Source: Nitrospira defluvii (GTDB taxonomy: Bacteria > Nitrospirota > Nitrospiria > Nitrospirales > Nitrospiraceae). From it: a stretch of 64,000 nucleotides of DNA. Under the pieces are notes generated by a model, which was given only the letters and a program-made list of their open reading frames with translations, made no database searches and was not told the DNA's origin. Position numbers and translations under genes: made by a program. The DNA lies in the NCBI GenBank assembly GCA_011525625.1, contig WYAX01000029.1, positions 124,001 through 188,000 on the forward strand, given 5' to 3'. Each line of letters starts with the position of its first letter. The first letter of the stretch is position 1. This document shows, piece by piece, positions 10,252-18,728 of the stretch.

Positions 10252-10986
10252 TTAGCGCCGTTCCGGGGCTGGTTTGCGATCTCGCTCCAATCCAGGTTGC
10301 GCGGGCATGGCGGTCAGCGCCTCCAGGTACCGGATGAGAAGTTCCTCCTCTTGATCCGGCGCAAAAAGACTCCCGCCGGACCGGACCTTCACCAGGTATT
10401 CTTCCGGCTCAAAGGTGGCGTCGAAGGCCGGAGACCGTTCCGGCACGTTCGGCATCTGCCGGTCATACTTACTGATATCGGGTCCCGGTCCGTGCAGGTC
10501 GTGGGCTTCGCGCAACGCCAGATGCAGCGTCGTGTCTCGTATGGACAGCCACCCCGTACTGGTCTCTTCTTCGCCATGTTCGGTCGCATGGCTGAGATGA
10601 TAGTAGACGCGCTCGGAAGGCGACGCTTGCGACAAGGCTTTCGCCAGGGCCGGCGCCAGGACTGCAATTTCACCGTCGCGGAAGGCTCTGGTTTTATCGG
10701 CCTGCCCAACGAAGAGACGATGCAGCGGGTTGCGTCGTTCCCAGATACGCACGCCTCGCAACAATGTGCCGACTTCGGTTGCGGTCAACGAGGCTGGATG
10801 GGCGTTCGTTGTGGACGCGGGATCCTTCTCGATCCGCACCTGGTTCAATCCCGATTGATAGACCGTCTTGGGTGGCATCGTGGCTGGTGACGCGCAACCG
10901 GTCGCCATCACCACACCAACGAGGGCGAGGATAAGACTGGCGCGACGAGTGGCTGTGCGCTGTTGCGAATGTTCGATGCCGTTCAT
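10252..10986 (-). CDS. Lipoprotein of the oxyanion locus, copy A (paralogue of the 16.0-16.7 kb gene)
   Basis: A 244-aa predicted lipoprotein: basic N-terminus, hydrophobic stretch, then ATGC near residue 31 as lipobox. The mature part has no family I recognise. It is clearly paralogous to the gene at 16009: both share THP/AHPxxLT, LLRGxxI, VLAPxLAxxxxQ, a W-I/L-S/A-VRD motif and a late EYLLxxxxG segment. Its ATG overlaps the stop of the ModA-like gene as ATGA, so the two are translationally coupled. Placement with a porin and a binding protein suggests a role at the outer membrane in anion uptake (inference). Confidence 0.7.
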   Translation of the reverse strand: MNGIEHSQQRTATRRASLILALVGVVMATGCASPATMPPKTVYQSGLNQVRIEKDPASTTNAHPASLTATEVGTLLRGVRIWERRNPLHRLFVGQADKTRAFRDGEIAVLAPALAKALSQASPSERVYYHLSHATEHGEEETSTGWLSIRDTTLHLALREAHDLHGPGPDISKYDRQMPNVPERSPAFDATFEPEEYLVKVRSGGSLFAPDQEEELLIRYLEALTAMPAQPGLERDRKPAPERR

Positions 10987-11807
10987 GGTTTCACCTCTTC
11001 TCGTTGAGTGAATCCGACTTCGGGAGACACACGATCGAATCCGAATTCCTGCAATTGGGTCTGGATGGCGGGGCTCAGGAGAAATTCAATAAAGTCGCCG
11101 GCTCCGGTAATGTTCTGCGCGGTCCATGCAGCCGCGACGCCGTAGCGCACCGGGGTGTGAGAGCTGACCGGTGCGGTGTCGAGAATCCGCACGCCCGGGT
11201 TGGAGATGGCATCGGTGCGATAGACCACGCCGATTTCGGCCTCGCCTTTGGCCACCAAGTCGAGCACGGCTCGTGAATGTTCACCCAGGACGTATTGCGA
11301 TTTCAGCTTGGGCTCAAGTTTGCTGTGCTTCAAAAACTGCGCGGACACTTTTCCCACCGATGAGGTCTTCGGATCGCCGACGGCAATCCGGCGAATCGGG
11401 ACAGTTTGCAAATCTTGAATCGTACTGACGGGGGCGGGGAGGGTCGTCCCGGTTATCAGAACCAGCGAGGTCGCCGCAAAAGCGCGTGTGGTTCCTTGGA
11501 TGATCAGTCCTTTCGCTTCGAGCTGGTCGATTTCTTCGAAGAGCGACGGCAGGAAGATGTCGACCGGCGCACCCTGTTCGATCTGGCTGCGAAGGGTTTG
11601 AGACGGACCGTAAATCACGCGAACATTGATGGTGCGATGCTCCGTTTCGAACAACGGAAGGATTCTACGAAGGGCGTCCTTCAAGCTGTTGGCGGCGGCG
11701 ATGGTAATGGTCTCAGTCTGTGCCAGGGCCGGCTGGCTATTCCAGCCCAGGCCGATCAGCACGCTCAGGGTAGCGATAGTGCTAATGAAACGGGATGTGA
11801 CTCGCAT
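10983..11807 (-). CDS. ModA-like periplasmic oxyanion-binding protein, copy A
   Basis: A 274-aa protein with a Sec signal peptide ending PALAQ. The mature part begins ITIAAANSLKDAL and contains GAPVDIFLPS and GEAEIGVVYRTDA, the signatures of the molybdate-binding family. It probably captures molybdate or tungstate in the periplasm. It sits between a porin gene (35 bp upstream) and a lipoprotein gene (ATGA overlap) and has no membrane or ATPase partner of its own, so it may hand ligand to the single ModBC transporter at 20-21.8 kb. Confidence 0.85.
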   Translation of the reverse strand: MRVTSRFISTIATLSVLIGLGWNSQPALAQTETITIAAANSLKDALRRILPLFETEHRTINVRVIYGPSQTLRSQIEQGAPVDIFLPSLFEEIDQLEAKGLIIQGTTRAFAATSLVLITGTTLPAPVSTIQDLQTVPIRRIAVGDPKTSSVGKVSAQFLKHSKLEPKLKSQYVLGEHSRAVLDLVAKGEAEIGVVYRTDAISNPGVRILDTAPVSSHTPVRYGVAAAWTAQNITGAGDFIEFLLSPAIQTQLQEFGFDRVSPEVGFTQREEVKP

Positions 11808-11842
11808 CGTGTCCTCCGCCTGCGATGACTTGTCGGGTCGTT

Positions 11843-13480
11843 CTAGAAATAGAACTGGTACTGCACGTTAATCCGGTTCTCGACGAGGTCGCGTCCGAAT
11901 CCTGGTTCGCTTTCAAAGGGAAACCGGTCCGGTGCTCGTCCGCCGCTGCCCATCGTGATATTCGAGTAGTCGATCACGAGACGGTTGTTGTACGTGCCGT
12001 CGAAGCTGTAGTTGATCGCGGCGCCGAATTCCTTGACCAGATCATTCACCTGTTGAGTGGAAGGATCCATGAATCCATACCGCACCGCCAGTTCGAGTTT
12101 GCGCGGAATGATGTATTTTCCCACCTGTGCATACCATCCGTAGGCTTGCCCGAGGTTCACCGGTGGCCCGAGAAATTGAGCTGCTGGAATCGTATTCAAA
12201 TCAAACGGGCTGGCTCCGCTATTGGCGTTTCGCACGCGCTGGTGCCGGTAATAGCCTTCCGCCTGGAACGACCAGCCTTGATACTTGGCGATGAAGTCGG
12301 TTTCATAGGTCTGGAAGTCGTAGATGCCGCCGGCCAGGAGGCGCCCGTTAAAGGCCTTGGTGACCGCCTGGCGATAGGCGCGATCGACAATGTCCGAGCG
12401 AATGGAGCTCAGGTAATTCTGCGCCGGGTTGTAGGCATAGCCGAAGGCGATGGCGGACTGGAGCGTGCGCGAATTGAGAATGTCTCCCTGTCCATAGCCG
12501 GGGTTCCCTGCGATTTTGTACAGCAATCGCACGGTGTACATCATTTCGCCGGTCATGAAGCGCGTGTCGTAATTATAGGTACGCGTGGTTGCTGCTCCCG
12601 GAGCGCCCGGCGTGCCTGTTTGGGGTAACACATTCTGGCTCACGGAGGTGCCTTCCCGTGCGAGATTCGCCCCCACGCCGCCCCAGATACCAAACGCGTA
12701 GTTGAACTTGTACTGGTCCTCGTCGCTTGAAACGCTCACTCCGATATCGCGGGCGCCTTGCTGGTTGGCGGCAAAGGCGTTTTGCAAAATGAGGTTGTCG
12801 GCGAAGGTGGAGGTCGCCATCGAACTGATGGTGGCTCGGTTGAACCAGACACGTTGTTGTCCGGCCTGAACGGTGAGCCAGGGAATATGCCAGGACGAGA
12901 TGTAGGCATCGAGAAGGCCGGCCCTGCCGCTCCCCCCCTCTTGGTTCCATGTCGTTTGATCGAACGCCCAGGAAATGTTGTAGCGAAAGTCAGGGTCGAA
13001 GGCATAACCGAGGAATTGCAGTCGGACGCGGGGTACGCTGAACTGATTGGAGTCGCTCTGTTTCCGGATCGCTCGGAATTCGACCTGGCCGCCCAGGATT
13101 TCCGGATTGCGCGAATCACCGACTGTTCCCCAGGCACTGTTGTAGGCGCTGTGGGAATAGCGGACTTGGGTGAGCAGGCGCAGCTTGAGAAAAAACTTGT
13201 CTCCCACGCGGAAGTTTAGGCCATTGTTAACGTCGATCGTGTAGTTTGGTTTTGACACCTGTTCCCGCTTCTCGATGACTTTCAGGCCCCGGTCATATTC
13301 GTCCTGCGTGATGATCCCCTTAAGGAGGAGATATTTCAGGCCGGGGTCTTCGTCCGAGTAGTACTCCCATTTTCCGTCTTTCTTGATGAACTGGCCCTCC
13401 TCGACCGCCTGGGCAGGCAGGGTCATGCCGCCCCAGAAGATGGCCAGGCTTGCCCCGAGGGCCAATGTAGATCGTTTCAT
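11843..13480 (-). CDS. OprP/OprO-type outer-membrane porin, copy A
   Basis: 545 aa from the ATG at 13480, chosen because a clear signal peptide (MKRSTLALG to PAQA) begins there; an in-frame TTG 75 bases upstream would place 25 polar residues before it. The N-terminal mature segment carries KDGKWEYYSDEDPGLK and GIITQDEYD, followed by a beta-barrel of alternating aromatic strands ending VQYQFYF, whose terminal Phe is the outer-membrane sorting signal. The family includes the phosphate-selective porins. First gene of a three-gene operon (porin, binding protein, lipoprotein). It is paralogous to the porin at 16744. Confidence 0.85.
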   Translation of the reverse strand: MKRSTLALGASLAIFWGGMTLPAQAVEEGQFIKKDGKWEYYSDEDPGLKYLLLKGIITQDEYDRGLKVIEKREQVSKPNYTIDVNNGLNFRVGDKFFLKLRLLTQVRYSHSAYNSAWGTVGDSRNPEILGGQVEFRAIRKQSDSNQFSVPRVRLQFLGYAFDPDFRYNISWAFDQTTWNQEGGSGRAGLLDAYISSWHIPWLTVQAGQQRVWFNRATISSMATSTFADNLILQNAFAANQQGARDIGVSVSSDEDQYKFNYAFGIWGGVGANLAREGTSVSQNVLPQTGTPGAPGAATTRTYNYDTRFMTGEMMYTVRLLYKIAGNPGYGQGDILNSRTLQSAIAFGYAYNPAQNYLSSIRSDIVDRAYRQAVTKAFNGRLLAGGIYDFQTYETDFIAKYQGWSFQAEGYYRHQRVRNANSGASPFDLNTIPAAQFLGPPVNLGQAYGWYAQVGKYIIPRKLELAVRYGFMDPSTQQVNDLVKEFGAAINYSFDGTYNNRLVIDYSNITMGSGGRAPDRFPFESEPGFGRDLVENRINVQYQFYF

Positions 13481-13583
13481 CGCGTTCGTTCCAATCTTAT
13501 GGTTTGAATGACTCGGGAAATGGTGAATTGAAGTTTGTAATAACTTAGTATTCAATGAGTTATGAAATATCTGTTATCCGATG

Positions 13584-13598
13584 ATGTATGAAATACAT
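13584..13598. promoter_or_regulatory. Palindrome ATGTAT-GAA-ATACAT over the porin-operon -10 position
   Basis: Perfect 6-bp arms around a 3-bp centre. Reading on the minus strand, a TTGACA -35 at 13619-13614 lies about 17 bp before the hexamer GTATTT inside this palindrome, so a bound protein would block or reposition RNA polymerase at the porin/ModA/lipoprotein operon. The adjacent XRE/PBP regulator is the obvious candidate binder (inference). Confidence 0.45.
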
Positions 13599-13789
13599 TA
13601 TCTTTAATAATTTTGTCAACACTAATACAATTCGATTTCTCTTCAGCCCACATTTCACCGACACTTCGGGAAAAATGCGGTTCTCAGAGCAACATCAATA
13701 CTATCCCCCAGACCCTCAAACCTTGCCGAACGACCGTATCCGTTTACTTGTTTGCGGCGAAGTATCCAGGAACGCCCGGATCTGAAGTA

Positions 13790-13805
13790 GTCAATGATAA
13801 TTGAC
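13790..13805. promoter_or_regulatory. Palindrome GTCAAT-GATA-ATTGAC overlapping the regulator -35 box
   Basis: Perfect 6-bp arms with a 4-bp centre. The right arm is part of TTGACA (13801-13806), a consensus -35. A second small palindrome TATCATGATA follows at 13817-13826, just before the first ATG of the regulator. This is the expected geometry for autoregulation. The arms differ from those of the porin-side palindrome, so one protein binding both is not certain. Confidence 0.45.
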
Positions 13806-13827
13806 ACAAATTTATCTATCATGATAC

Positions 13828-15033
13828 ATGTCTGCCATCATGAGCGAGAAAAGCAAAGCAGAGCCAGCTTCCAATGTCGTCAATTCGCTCCGCGCGCTGC
13901 GCATGGCGAAAGGCCTCTCCCAAGGCCAGCTTGCCGACGGGGCTTTGATCACTCGGCAGGCCGTCTGCGCCATCGAAGCCGATCAGTACCTCCCGACCAC
14001 GGCGGTGGCCTTGCGACTCGCCAGCGTCTTGGGCTGCCACGTCGAAGACATTTTCAGTCTCAAGACGACCGGCGAGTTGATCGAAGGTGATTGGGTCTGG
14101 CCGGGATTGGGCGTGTCGGCTGTCCAACCCCGTACCAGAGTCAAGGTGGCCAAGGTCGAGGACCGGTTCGTCGTTCGCCCGGTTGCGGCCTTGGGGGAAA
14201 TCCTCAACTACACGGTGCCTGCTGATGGCCTCATCGTCGGCAAGGCGGGATCAGGGACTCGTGCGGCAAAATCCGATCGGCGGGTTCTCGTCCGTTTGCT
14301 GCGTGAGCGGCAGATCGTCGAACGGGAAATCGCGGTGGCTGGTTGTGACCCGGCCATCAATCTGGCGAGCGAATATTTACATCGGCATAAAGACACTTCG
14401 ACGGTCGTCGGCTGGTCGATGGGGAGTGCGGCGGCCCTAGAAGCGCTCAAGCGCAAAGAAGTGCACATGGCGGGGTTGCACATACTGGATACCAAGACCG
14501 GGGAATCGAATTTGCCGTATCTCAGACGGCATCTGCAGGGCGACGACTACATCGTCGTGACCTTTGCTGCGTGGGAAGAGGGGCTCATCGTGCGAGCGGG
14601 GAATCCCAAGCGAATCCGTGCGGTGGAGGATCTGGCCCGTCCCAACGTGGTGCTGGTCAATCGTGAAGAGGGAGCTGCAGCCAGGATGTTGTTGGATCAG
14701 CGGCTTGAGGCGTCGGGGATCGAGGGTACCGAGATAAAGGGGTACGGAGTGAACGTGAGTTCGCACTTTGAGGTCGCACGTCATATTGCCGAGGGACATG
14801 GTGATGTTGGGATCGGCGTGCGGTCCGCTGCGCAGATCTTCGGGCTCGATTTTGTGCCGTTGCAACAGGCCCGGTATGATCTGGTCTTGCCGAAGCGATA
14901 CCTCTCCAGTCACCCAGGCCTTTCGCATCTCCTCGACGCGATTGCCAGCCGGCAGTTTCGTACCGAAGTGGAAGCGCTGGGCGGGTATGACATGACGGAG
15001 ACGGGGAAGGTGCGCAGTCTGAGGGCCGGGTAG
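13828..15033 (+). CDS. XRE-type transcriptional regulator fused to a periplasmic-binding-protein-like sensor domain
   Basis: A 401-aa protein. Residues about 18-75 form an XRE helix-turn-helix (LRMAKGLSQGQLADGALITRQ). Residues about 150-395 form a PBP-like domain (PF12727-type) that in other regulators and MoeA-related proteins senses molybdate or related ligands; GSAAALEALKRKEVHMAGLHI and GHGDVGIGVRSAA are characteristic. It would be a cytosolic ligand-responsive repressor or activator of the flanking oxyanion genes. If the TTGACA at 13801 is used, transcription would start near 13835, making the ATG at 13840 (MSEKSK) an alternative start on a nearly leaderless mRNA. Confidence 0.82.
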   Translation: MSAIMSEKSKAEPASNVVNSLRALRMAKGLSQGQLADGALITRQAVCAIEADQYLPTTAVALRLASVLGCHVEDIFSLKTTGELIEGDWVWPGLGVSAVQPRTRVKVAKVEDRFVVRPVAALGEILNYTVPADGLIVGKAGSGTRAAKSDRRVLVRLLRERQIVEREIAVAGCDPAINLASEYLHRHKDTSTVVGWSMGSAAALEALKRKEVHMAGLHILDTKTGESNLPYLRRHLQGDDYIVVTFAAWEEGLIVRAGNPKRIRAVEDLARPNVVLVNREEGAAARMLLDQRLEASGIEGTEIKGYGVNVSSHFEVARHIAEGHGDVGIGVRSAAQIFGLDFVPLQQARYDLVLPKRYLSSHPGLSHLLDAIASRQFRTEVEALGGYDMTETGKVRSLRAG

Positions 15034-15087
15034 CGAAGTCGAGATGGGGGCGGTATCCGGTTGGGTCCGATGAGCGTGAGGGTCTTG

Positions 15088-15930
15088 ATGAAAAGGCAGT
15101 GGCACACGAATCACGTCGTGCAGGTATTCGTCTGTGTGGCATTGTTTCTCTTGATGCCCGATTGGTTTGGAGTCCGGCAGGCTCGCGCGGCCGAAACATT
15201 TGTTATTGCGGCTTCGCCCAGCCTCAAAGGATTATTGGAGCGATTAGGCAGCGGGTTCGAAAAAGCGCATCCTGAGGTGCGGGTGAAGCTCTATTTCGAC
15301 TCGGGGCTCGAGCTGCGCCAAACCATCGCTGGAATGGAAAACAGTATGGTCGGGCAGTACTTCATCGGCAGCGGTCCGATCAATCTCGTGGCGCCCGGTG
15401 GTGATGAGCTGATCGCACGACTGCAGGGGAAATACTATGTGTTGCCCGGCACTGCACGTTCGTATGCCATGGATCAGTTGGTGCTGGTGGTGCCCGAGTC
15501 CCTAGTGGAGGCACCGGAGTCACTTGCGGAGATCGCGCAGGGACAAACACGTCTTGCGATTGCCGATCCGATACGAACGAAGCTAGGGGTGCAGACAACC
15601 GACATGTTACGCGCGTCGGGAATGGGAGAGTTGTTGAAGGGCCGATTGGATCTGGCGACCGATGGACGCGGAGTCATCGACCATGTGCTCAGCGGGCAGG
15701 CAGATGTCGGCATCATTTTTGGTGATCAGGCGGTTGCACAACAGCAGCGCTTGCGGGTCGTGGGAGTCGTCAATAAGGGCTACAGCCCGACGGTGCACTC
15801 CATGGCCATGGAACGGTACTGTCCCAATCGTCGGCTCTGCGAAGAGTTTCTCGCCTATATCCAGAGCGGCGAGGCGCATCGGCTGGTGCGGCAAGCGGGC
15901 TATGCGGTTCCGCTTGCAGGGGAATGGTAA
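15088..15930 (+). CDS. Divergent ModA-like periplasmic binding protein, copy B
   Basis: 280 aa from the ATG at 15088, preceded by GAGGG at 5 nt; upstream ATG (15070) and TTG (15061) starts are in frame but would precede the signal peptide (MKRQW to ARA). The mature protein begins ETFVIAASPSLKGLLERLG and follows the type 2 binding-protein plan, with GQADVGIIFGDQA near the end. Ligand-region motifs differ from true ModA: FDSGLELRQ replaces the usual FGSSGxLxxQ, and PINLVAPG replaces PxDVFISA. A Cys pair (YCPNRRLC) near the C-terminus is unusual. The ligand may be another oxyanion. It leads the second porin/lipoprotein set. Confidence 0.75.
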   Translation: MKRQWHTNHVVQVFVCVALFLLMPDWFGVRQARAAETFVIAASPSLKGLLERLGSGFEKAHPEVRVKLYFDSGLELRQTIAGMENSMVGQYFIGSGPINLVAPGGDELIARLQGKYYVLPGTARSYAMDQLVLVVPESLVEAPESLAEIAQGQTRLAIADPIRTKLGVQTTDMLRASGMGELLKGRLDLATDGRGVIDHVLSGQADVGIIFGDQAVAQQQRLRVVGVVNKGYSPTVHSMAMERYCPNRRLCEEFLAYIQSGEAHRLVRQAGYAVPLAGEW

Positions 15931-16008
15931 AAAAATTTGCCCTGAGTGCAAGGATACATTTATTTAATGCCTGTATTCATGATTCTTGATTGTGTGTAAG
16001 GAGGTGTG

Positions 16009-16680
16009 ATGCGGAATACATTCTTGAAAAGCGACCGGCGCGGAGTATGGATCCTCGCGTCCGTGCTCGTCTGGGCCCTGGCTGCCGCCGGTTGTGCCAG
16101 ATTGCCCTACACCACCAAAACGATTCATGAAGACCAGCGCGTCGTGGTGGCGGTCCAGCGAGATGTGCAGCCGCAAACCTATACACATCCGGTGCAATTG
16201 ACGGGTGCTGAACTCACCAGTTTGTTGAGGGGGTTTTCAATTCGTGAACAGCAACGTTTGCCGTTGAGATGGTTTGCGGAAGAGCAACCACCGAAGCCGC
16301 TCTTTCGTGAGGACGATCTGCACGTTCTGGCGCCGTATCTCGCGCAGGGGTTTCAGCAAGTCGGCCCCAACGACCGAGTACACTTCGAAGTGCGCAACCC
16401 GGGGTTTAATCCGGCGTACGGACGGGACACGATTGCCGGCTGGATCGCCGTGCGCGATCCCTATCTGTACCTGACGATCGAATATTTCCATACACAGATT
16501 CCCGTCCGGAAATCAGATGATTACGACTCCAACTATCCGCTCCCACCACCGACGCCGAAAGAGTACCTCCTCAATTTCGAACCAGGCCGCTTTTACACCA
16601 GCGACGACAAGCGCGTGCCGGCGGTCGAATTTCGGCAATTCTTGAAATCGGGTGAGGCAGGTGCCACGGCGCCTCGCTGA
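16009..16680 (+). CDS. Lipoprotein of the oxyanion locus, copy B
   Basis: 223 aa from the ATG at 16009. A strong AAGGAGG (15998-16004) is ideally placed for it, better than for the GTG three bases earlier. The N-terminus has a hydrophobic stretch and the lipobox AAGC (about residue 30). It is homologous to the protein at 10252 through HPVQLTGAELTSLLRGFSI, VLAPYLAQGFQQ, WIAVRDPYLYL and EYLLNFEPG. No named domain is recognised. Conserved pairing of this family with porins and ModA-like proteins in both sets argues for a joint function. Confidence 0.72.
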   Translation: MRNTFLKSDRRGVWILASVLVWALAAAGCARLPYTTKTIHEDQRVVVAVQRDVQPQTYTHPVQLTGAELTSLLRGFSIREQQRLPLRWFAEEQPPKPLFREDDLHVLAPYLAQGFQQVGPNDRVHFEVRNPGFNPAYGRDTIAGWIAVRDPYLYLTIEYFHTQIPVRKSDDYDSNYPLPPPTPKEYLLNFEPGRFYTSDDKRVPAVEFRQFLKSGEAGATAPR

Positions 16681-16743
16681 CGGTCGGGAAGTCGCTACGC
16701 TTCCGATCGTTTCACGAACTCACTGACAGTGATGGAGCCATGT

Positions 16744-18456
16744 ATGAAGAGACGCAGGGAAGGTCTGTATATGTTTTGCCATGTGCTGCTGGGCATTGCC
16801 GCGGTATTAGCGGCCTGGCTGTTCTCTGCGGGAGCAAGCGAGGCGGCTGACACCGGAAAGCTGGTCGAAAAAGACGGCAAGTATGTGTTTGTCGAAAGCA
16901 TGGACCCCTCGCTCAAGCTCCTGCTCGAACGATCGGTCAAGAGCGGCATGATTACACAGGAGGAGTACGATCAGGTTGTCAAAGATTCCGAGGAGCGGAC
17001 GCAACTGTTGTCGCCTACCTTCCGCGGGTGGTACGACCGCGGATTTAATCTTTCGATGAACGACAATGCCTTCTTCCTCAAGATCCGCTTCCGTTCCCAA
17101 CTCCGGTTTACTCAACGGTTCCGTAACGATGCCTGGCGAAATCCCGGTGAAGCGAAGAACTTTCCCGAGCTCCTGGGCGTATTCGGCGACTATCGAGCCA
17201 ACCGGTCGGAGAACAGTACGTCCTCCTTCAATGTCCGCCGGCTGCGGTTTTACTTCATGGGCCATCTCTTCGACCCGGATTTCAAATACTACATCCAGAT
17301 GCGGGCGGAGACCGCCGAGAATGCGCAGTCGCCGGGCTCGCTCTCCCTCTTCGACGTCAACTTCACCTACACGAAGCTGCCCTGGGCTAACGTGCAGTTC
17401 GGGCAGTACAAGGTGTACTTCAACCGATCGCAGATCAATTCGACGGCATCGATGCAATTCGCCGAACGCGCTCTGGTGCAGGATGCCTTTACCGCGAGCG
17501 GTCTCGACCGACGCGATATCGGCATCACGATTATGAACGATGAAGAATTGTTCCCCGTGAACTATTACGTCGGGGTGTTCAATGGCGCCGGACCAAGCTT
17601 CAACCGCCTGGGTTCTTTCACGTCAGAGGAAGCTACGGTTGGTTGTCCCGGGGGCCAGACGAGTGGTAATCCCTTCCCCTCTCCCGCCGGCTGTCCTGCC
17701 AATCAGCGCAATTTGAACGCCAATACGCGTTTCGACCTGGATCGACTGATGTATGTGGCTCGACTGAATTGGAATATTCTCGGACGTCCGGGCTATGGAG
17801 AAGGCGATCTCGCCTATTCTGAAACACCCCAATTCGCCGTCGGCGGAGGATACTCCTACAATCCGGGGGTCAATACCAGCTCCGATAACGCCTTTGTCGG
17901 CCTCGATTTGGCCAACCTCAACATCAGGCGTCAACTGGCGGCGTTCGGCAACGGCCGCCAGCTTGGGCTTGGCATTGTGGACTATTCCACCTGGGCGGCG
18001 GACGGGGTGTTCAAGTATCGCGGCTTCTCACTGCAGGGCGAGTTCTACTTCAAGAACGTCATTCGTCACGACAAGGGACTGCCTTGCATGAATGCGACCT
18101 GTACGGCGACGGCGCCGAATAACTTCGGGAATGCCATGGGCTGGTATGTGCAAAGCGGATACTATCTGGTCCCGCGTACGGTGGAACTGGCGGCCCGGTA
18201 TGCTTACTGGGATCCTGACACCAACTCCGCCAACGACCTGATCCGGCAGGCTGATGTGTCATTGAACTGGTTTCTGAACGGAACCTATGACCACCAAATC
18301 ATGGTGACCTACAGCAATACGCAATTCGGTACGGGCGGGTACGCCATCGGCCGGAGCGCACCGCTGCCTCCCGGCTCGGGGACCGTTCCTCTGGATGCGG
18401 TGGGAGGCACCTTGATTGAAAATGCCATACGTGTTCAATATCAAATCTTCTTCTAA
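16744..18456 (+). CDS. OprP/OprO-type outer-membrane porin, copy B
   Basis: 570 aa from the ATG at 16744, with GGAG (16734-16737) six bases upstream; earlier GTG and ATG codons in frame lack this spacing. Signal peptide ends near ASEAA. As in copy A, the mature N-terminus carries EKDGKYVFVESMDPSLK and SGMITQEEYD, then a beta-barrel with many aromatic strands and the terminal VQYQIFF. A loop rich in Cys/Gly/Pro (around GCPGGQ and AGCPANQ) is absent from copy A and could shape the pore or make a disulphide. A palindromic repeat begins at the base after the stop codon. Confidence 0.85.
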   Translation: MKRRREGLYMFCHVLLGIAAVLAAWLFSAGASEAADTGKLVEKDGKYVFVESMDPSLKLLLERSVKSGMITQEEYDQVVKDSEERTQLLSPTFRGWYDRGFNLSMNDNAFFLKIRFRSQLRFTQRFRNDAWRNPGEAKNFPELLGVFGDYRANRSENSTSSFNVRRLRFYFMGHLFDPDFKYYIQMRAETAENAQSPGSLSLFDVNFTYTKLPWANVQFGQYKVYFNRSQINSTASMQFAERALVQDAFTASGLDRRDIGITIMNDEELFPVNYYVGVFNGAGPSFNRLGSFTSEEATVGCPGGQTSGNPFPSPAGCPANQRNLNANTRFDLDRLMYVARLNWNILGRPGYGEGDLAYSETPQFAVGGGYSYNPGVNTSSDNAFVGLDLANLNIRRQLAAFGNGRQLGLGIVDYSTWAADGVFKYRGFSLQGEFYFKNVIRHDKGLPCMNATCTATAPNNFGNAMGWYVQSGYYLVPRTVELAARYAYWDPDTNSANDLIRQADVSLNWFLNGTYDHQIMVTYSNTQFGTGGYAIGRSAPLPPGSGTVPLDAVGGTLIENAIRVQYQIFF

Positions 18457-18643
18457 CAGGATGCGGAAAACGTCCGCCAGCGGCGTTCTTGCGAGACACG
18501 GCCGCCTCACCGGCTCGGCGGCGTTCACACGCGTGACGCGCGTTACTCCGCGCGTCGTGAACCTCAGAGGCTCACCGTACCCCAGAGTACGATTCGCCTC
18601 CTCGTTCGCTGCGGCCTTGCTGGACGGCCATTTTCGCATCCTG
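18457..18643. repeat. 187-bp imperfect palindromic intergenic repeat with a strong central hairpin
   Basis: The unit opens CAGGATGCG and closes CGCATCCTG, and further outer pairing (AAAA/TTTT, TCC/GGA, CAGC/GCTG) continues inward imperfectly. In the middle, 18523-18562 pairs GTTCAC with GTGAAC and GACGCGCG with CGCGCGTC around a 6-nt loop, with a 6-nt bulge. It abuts the porin stop codon directly. This looks like a dispersed chromosomal palindrome of the REP/ERIC type, which may act as terminator or mRNA stabiliser. From memory, similar CAGGATGC...GCATCCTG units occur in Nitrospira genomes; this was not verified. Confidence 0.7.
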
Positions 18644-18728
18644 CGGTGAAGGTTGACGCGAGACGGCATGTAGATAGTGTGCAGACGCATCAAGCCATCT
18701 TTGGCCGACTTTCTAGGGAGTACCGAAT

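Larger units (their letters stand above)
13481..13827. other. AT-rich divergent promoter region between porin operon A and the XRE/PBP regulator
   Basis: About 350 bp, markedly more AT-rich than its surroundings, with no credible gene. It holds a TTGACA -35 for the porin operon (reverse strand, 13614-13619) and a TTGACA -35 for the regulator (13801-13806), each touching a short palindrome listed separately. Such a layout suggests that the regulator controls both directions. Confidence 0.55.
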
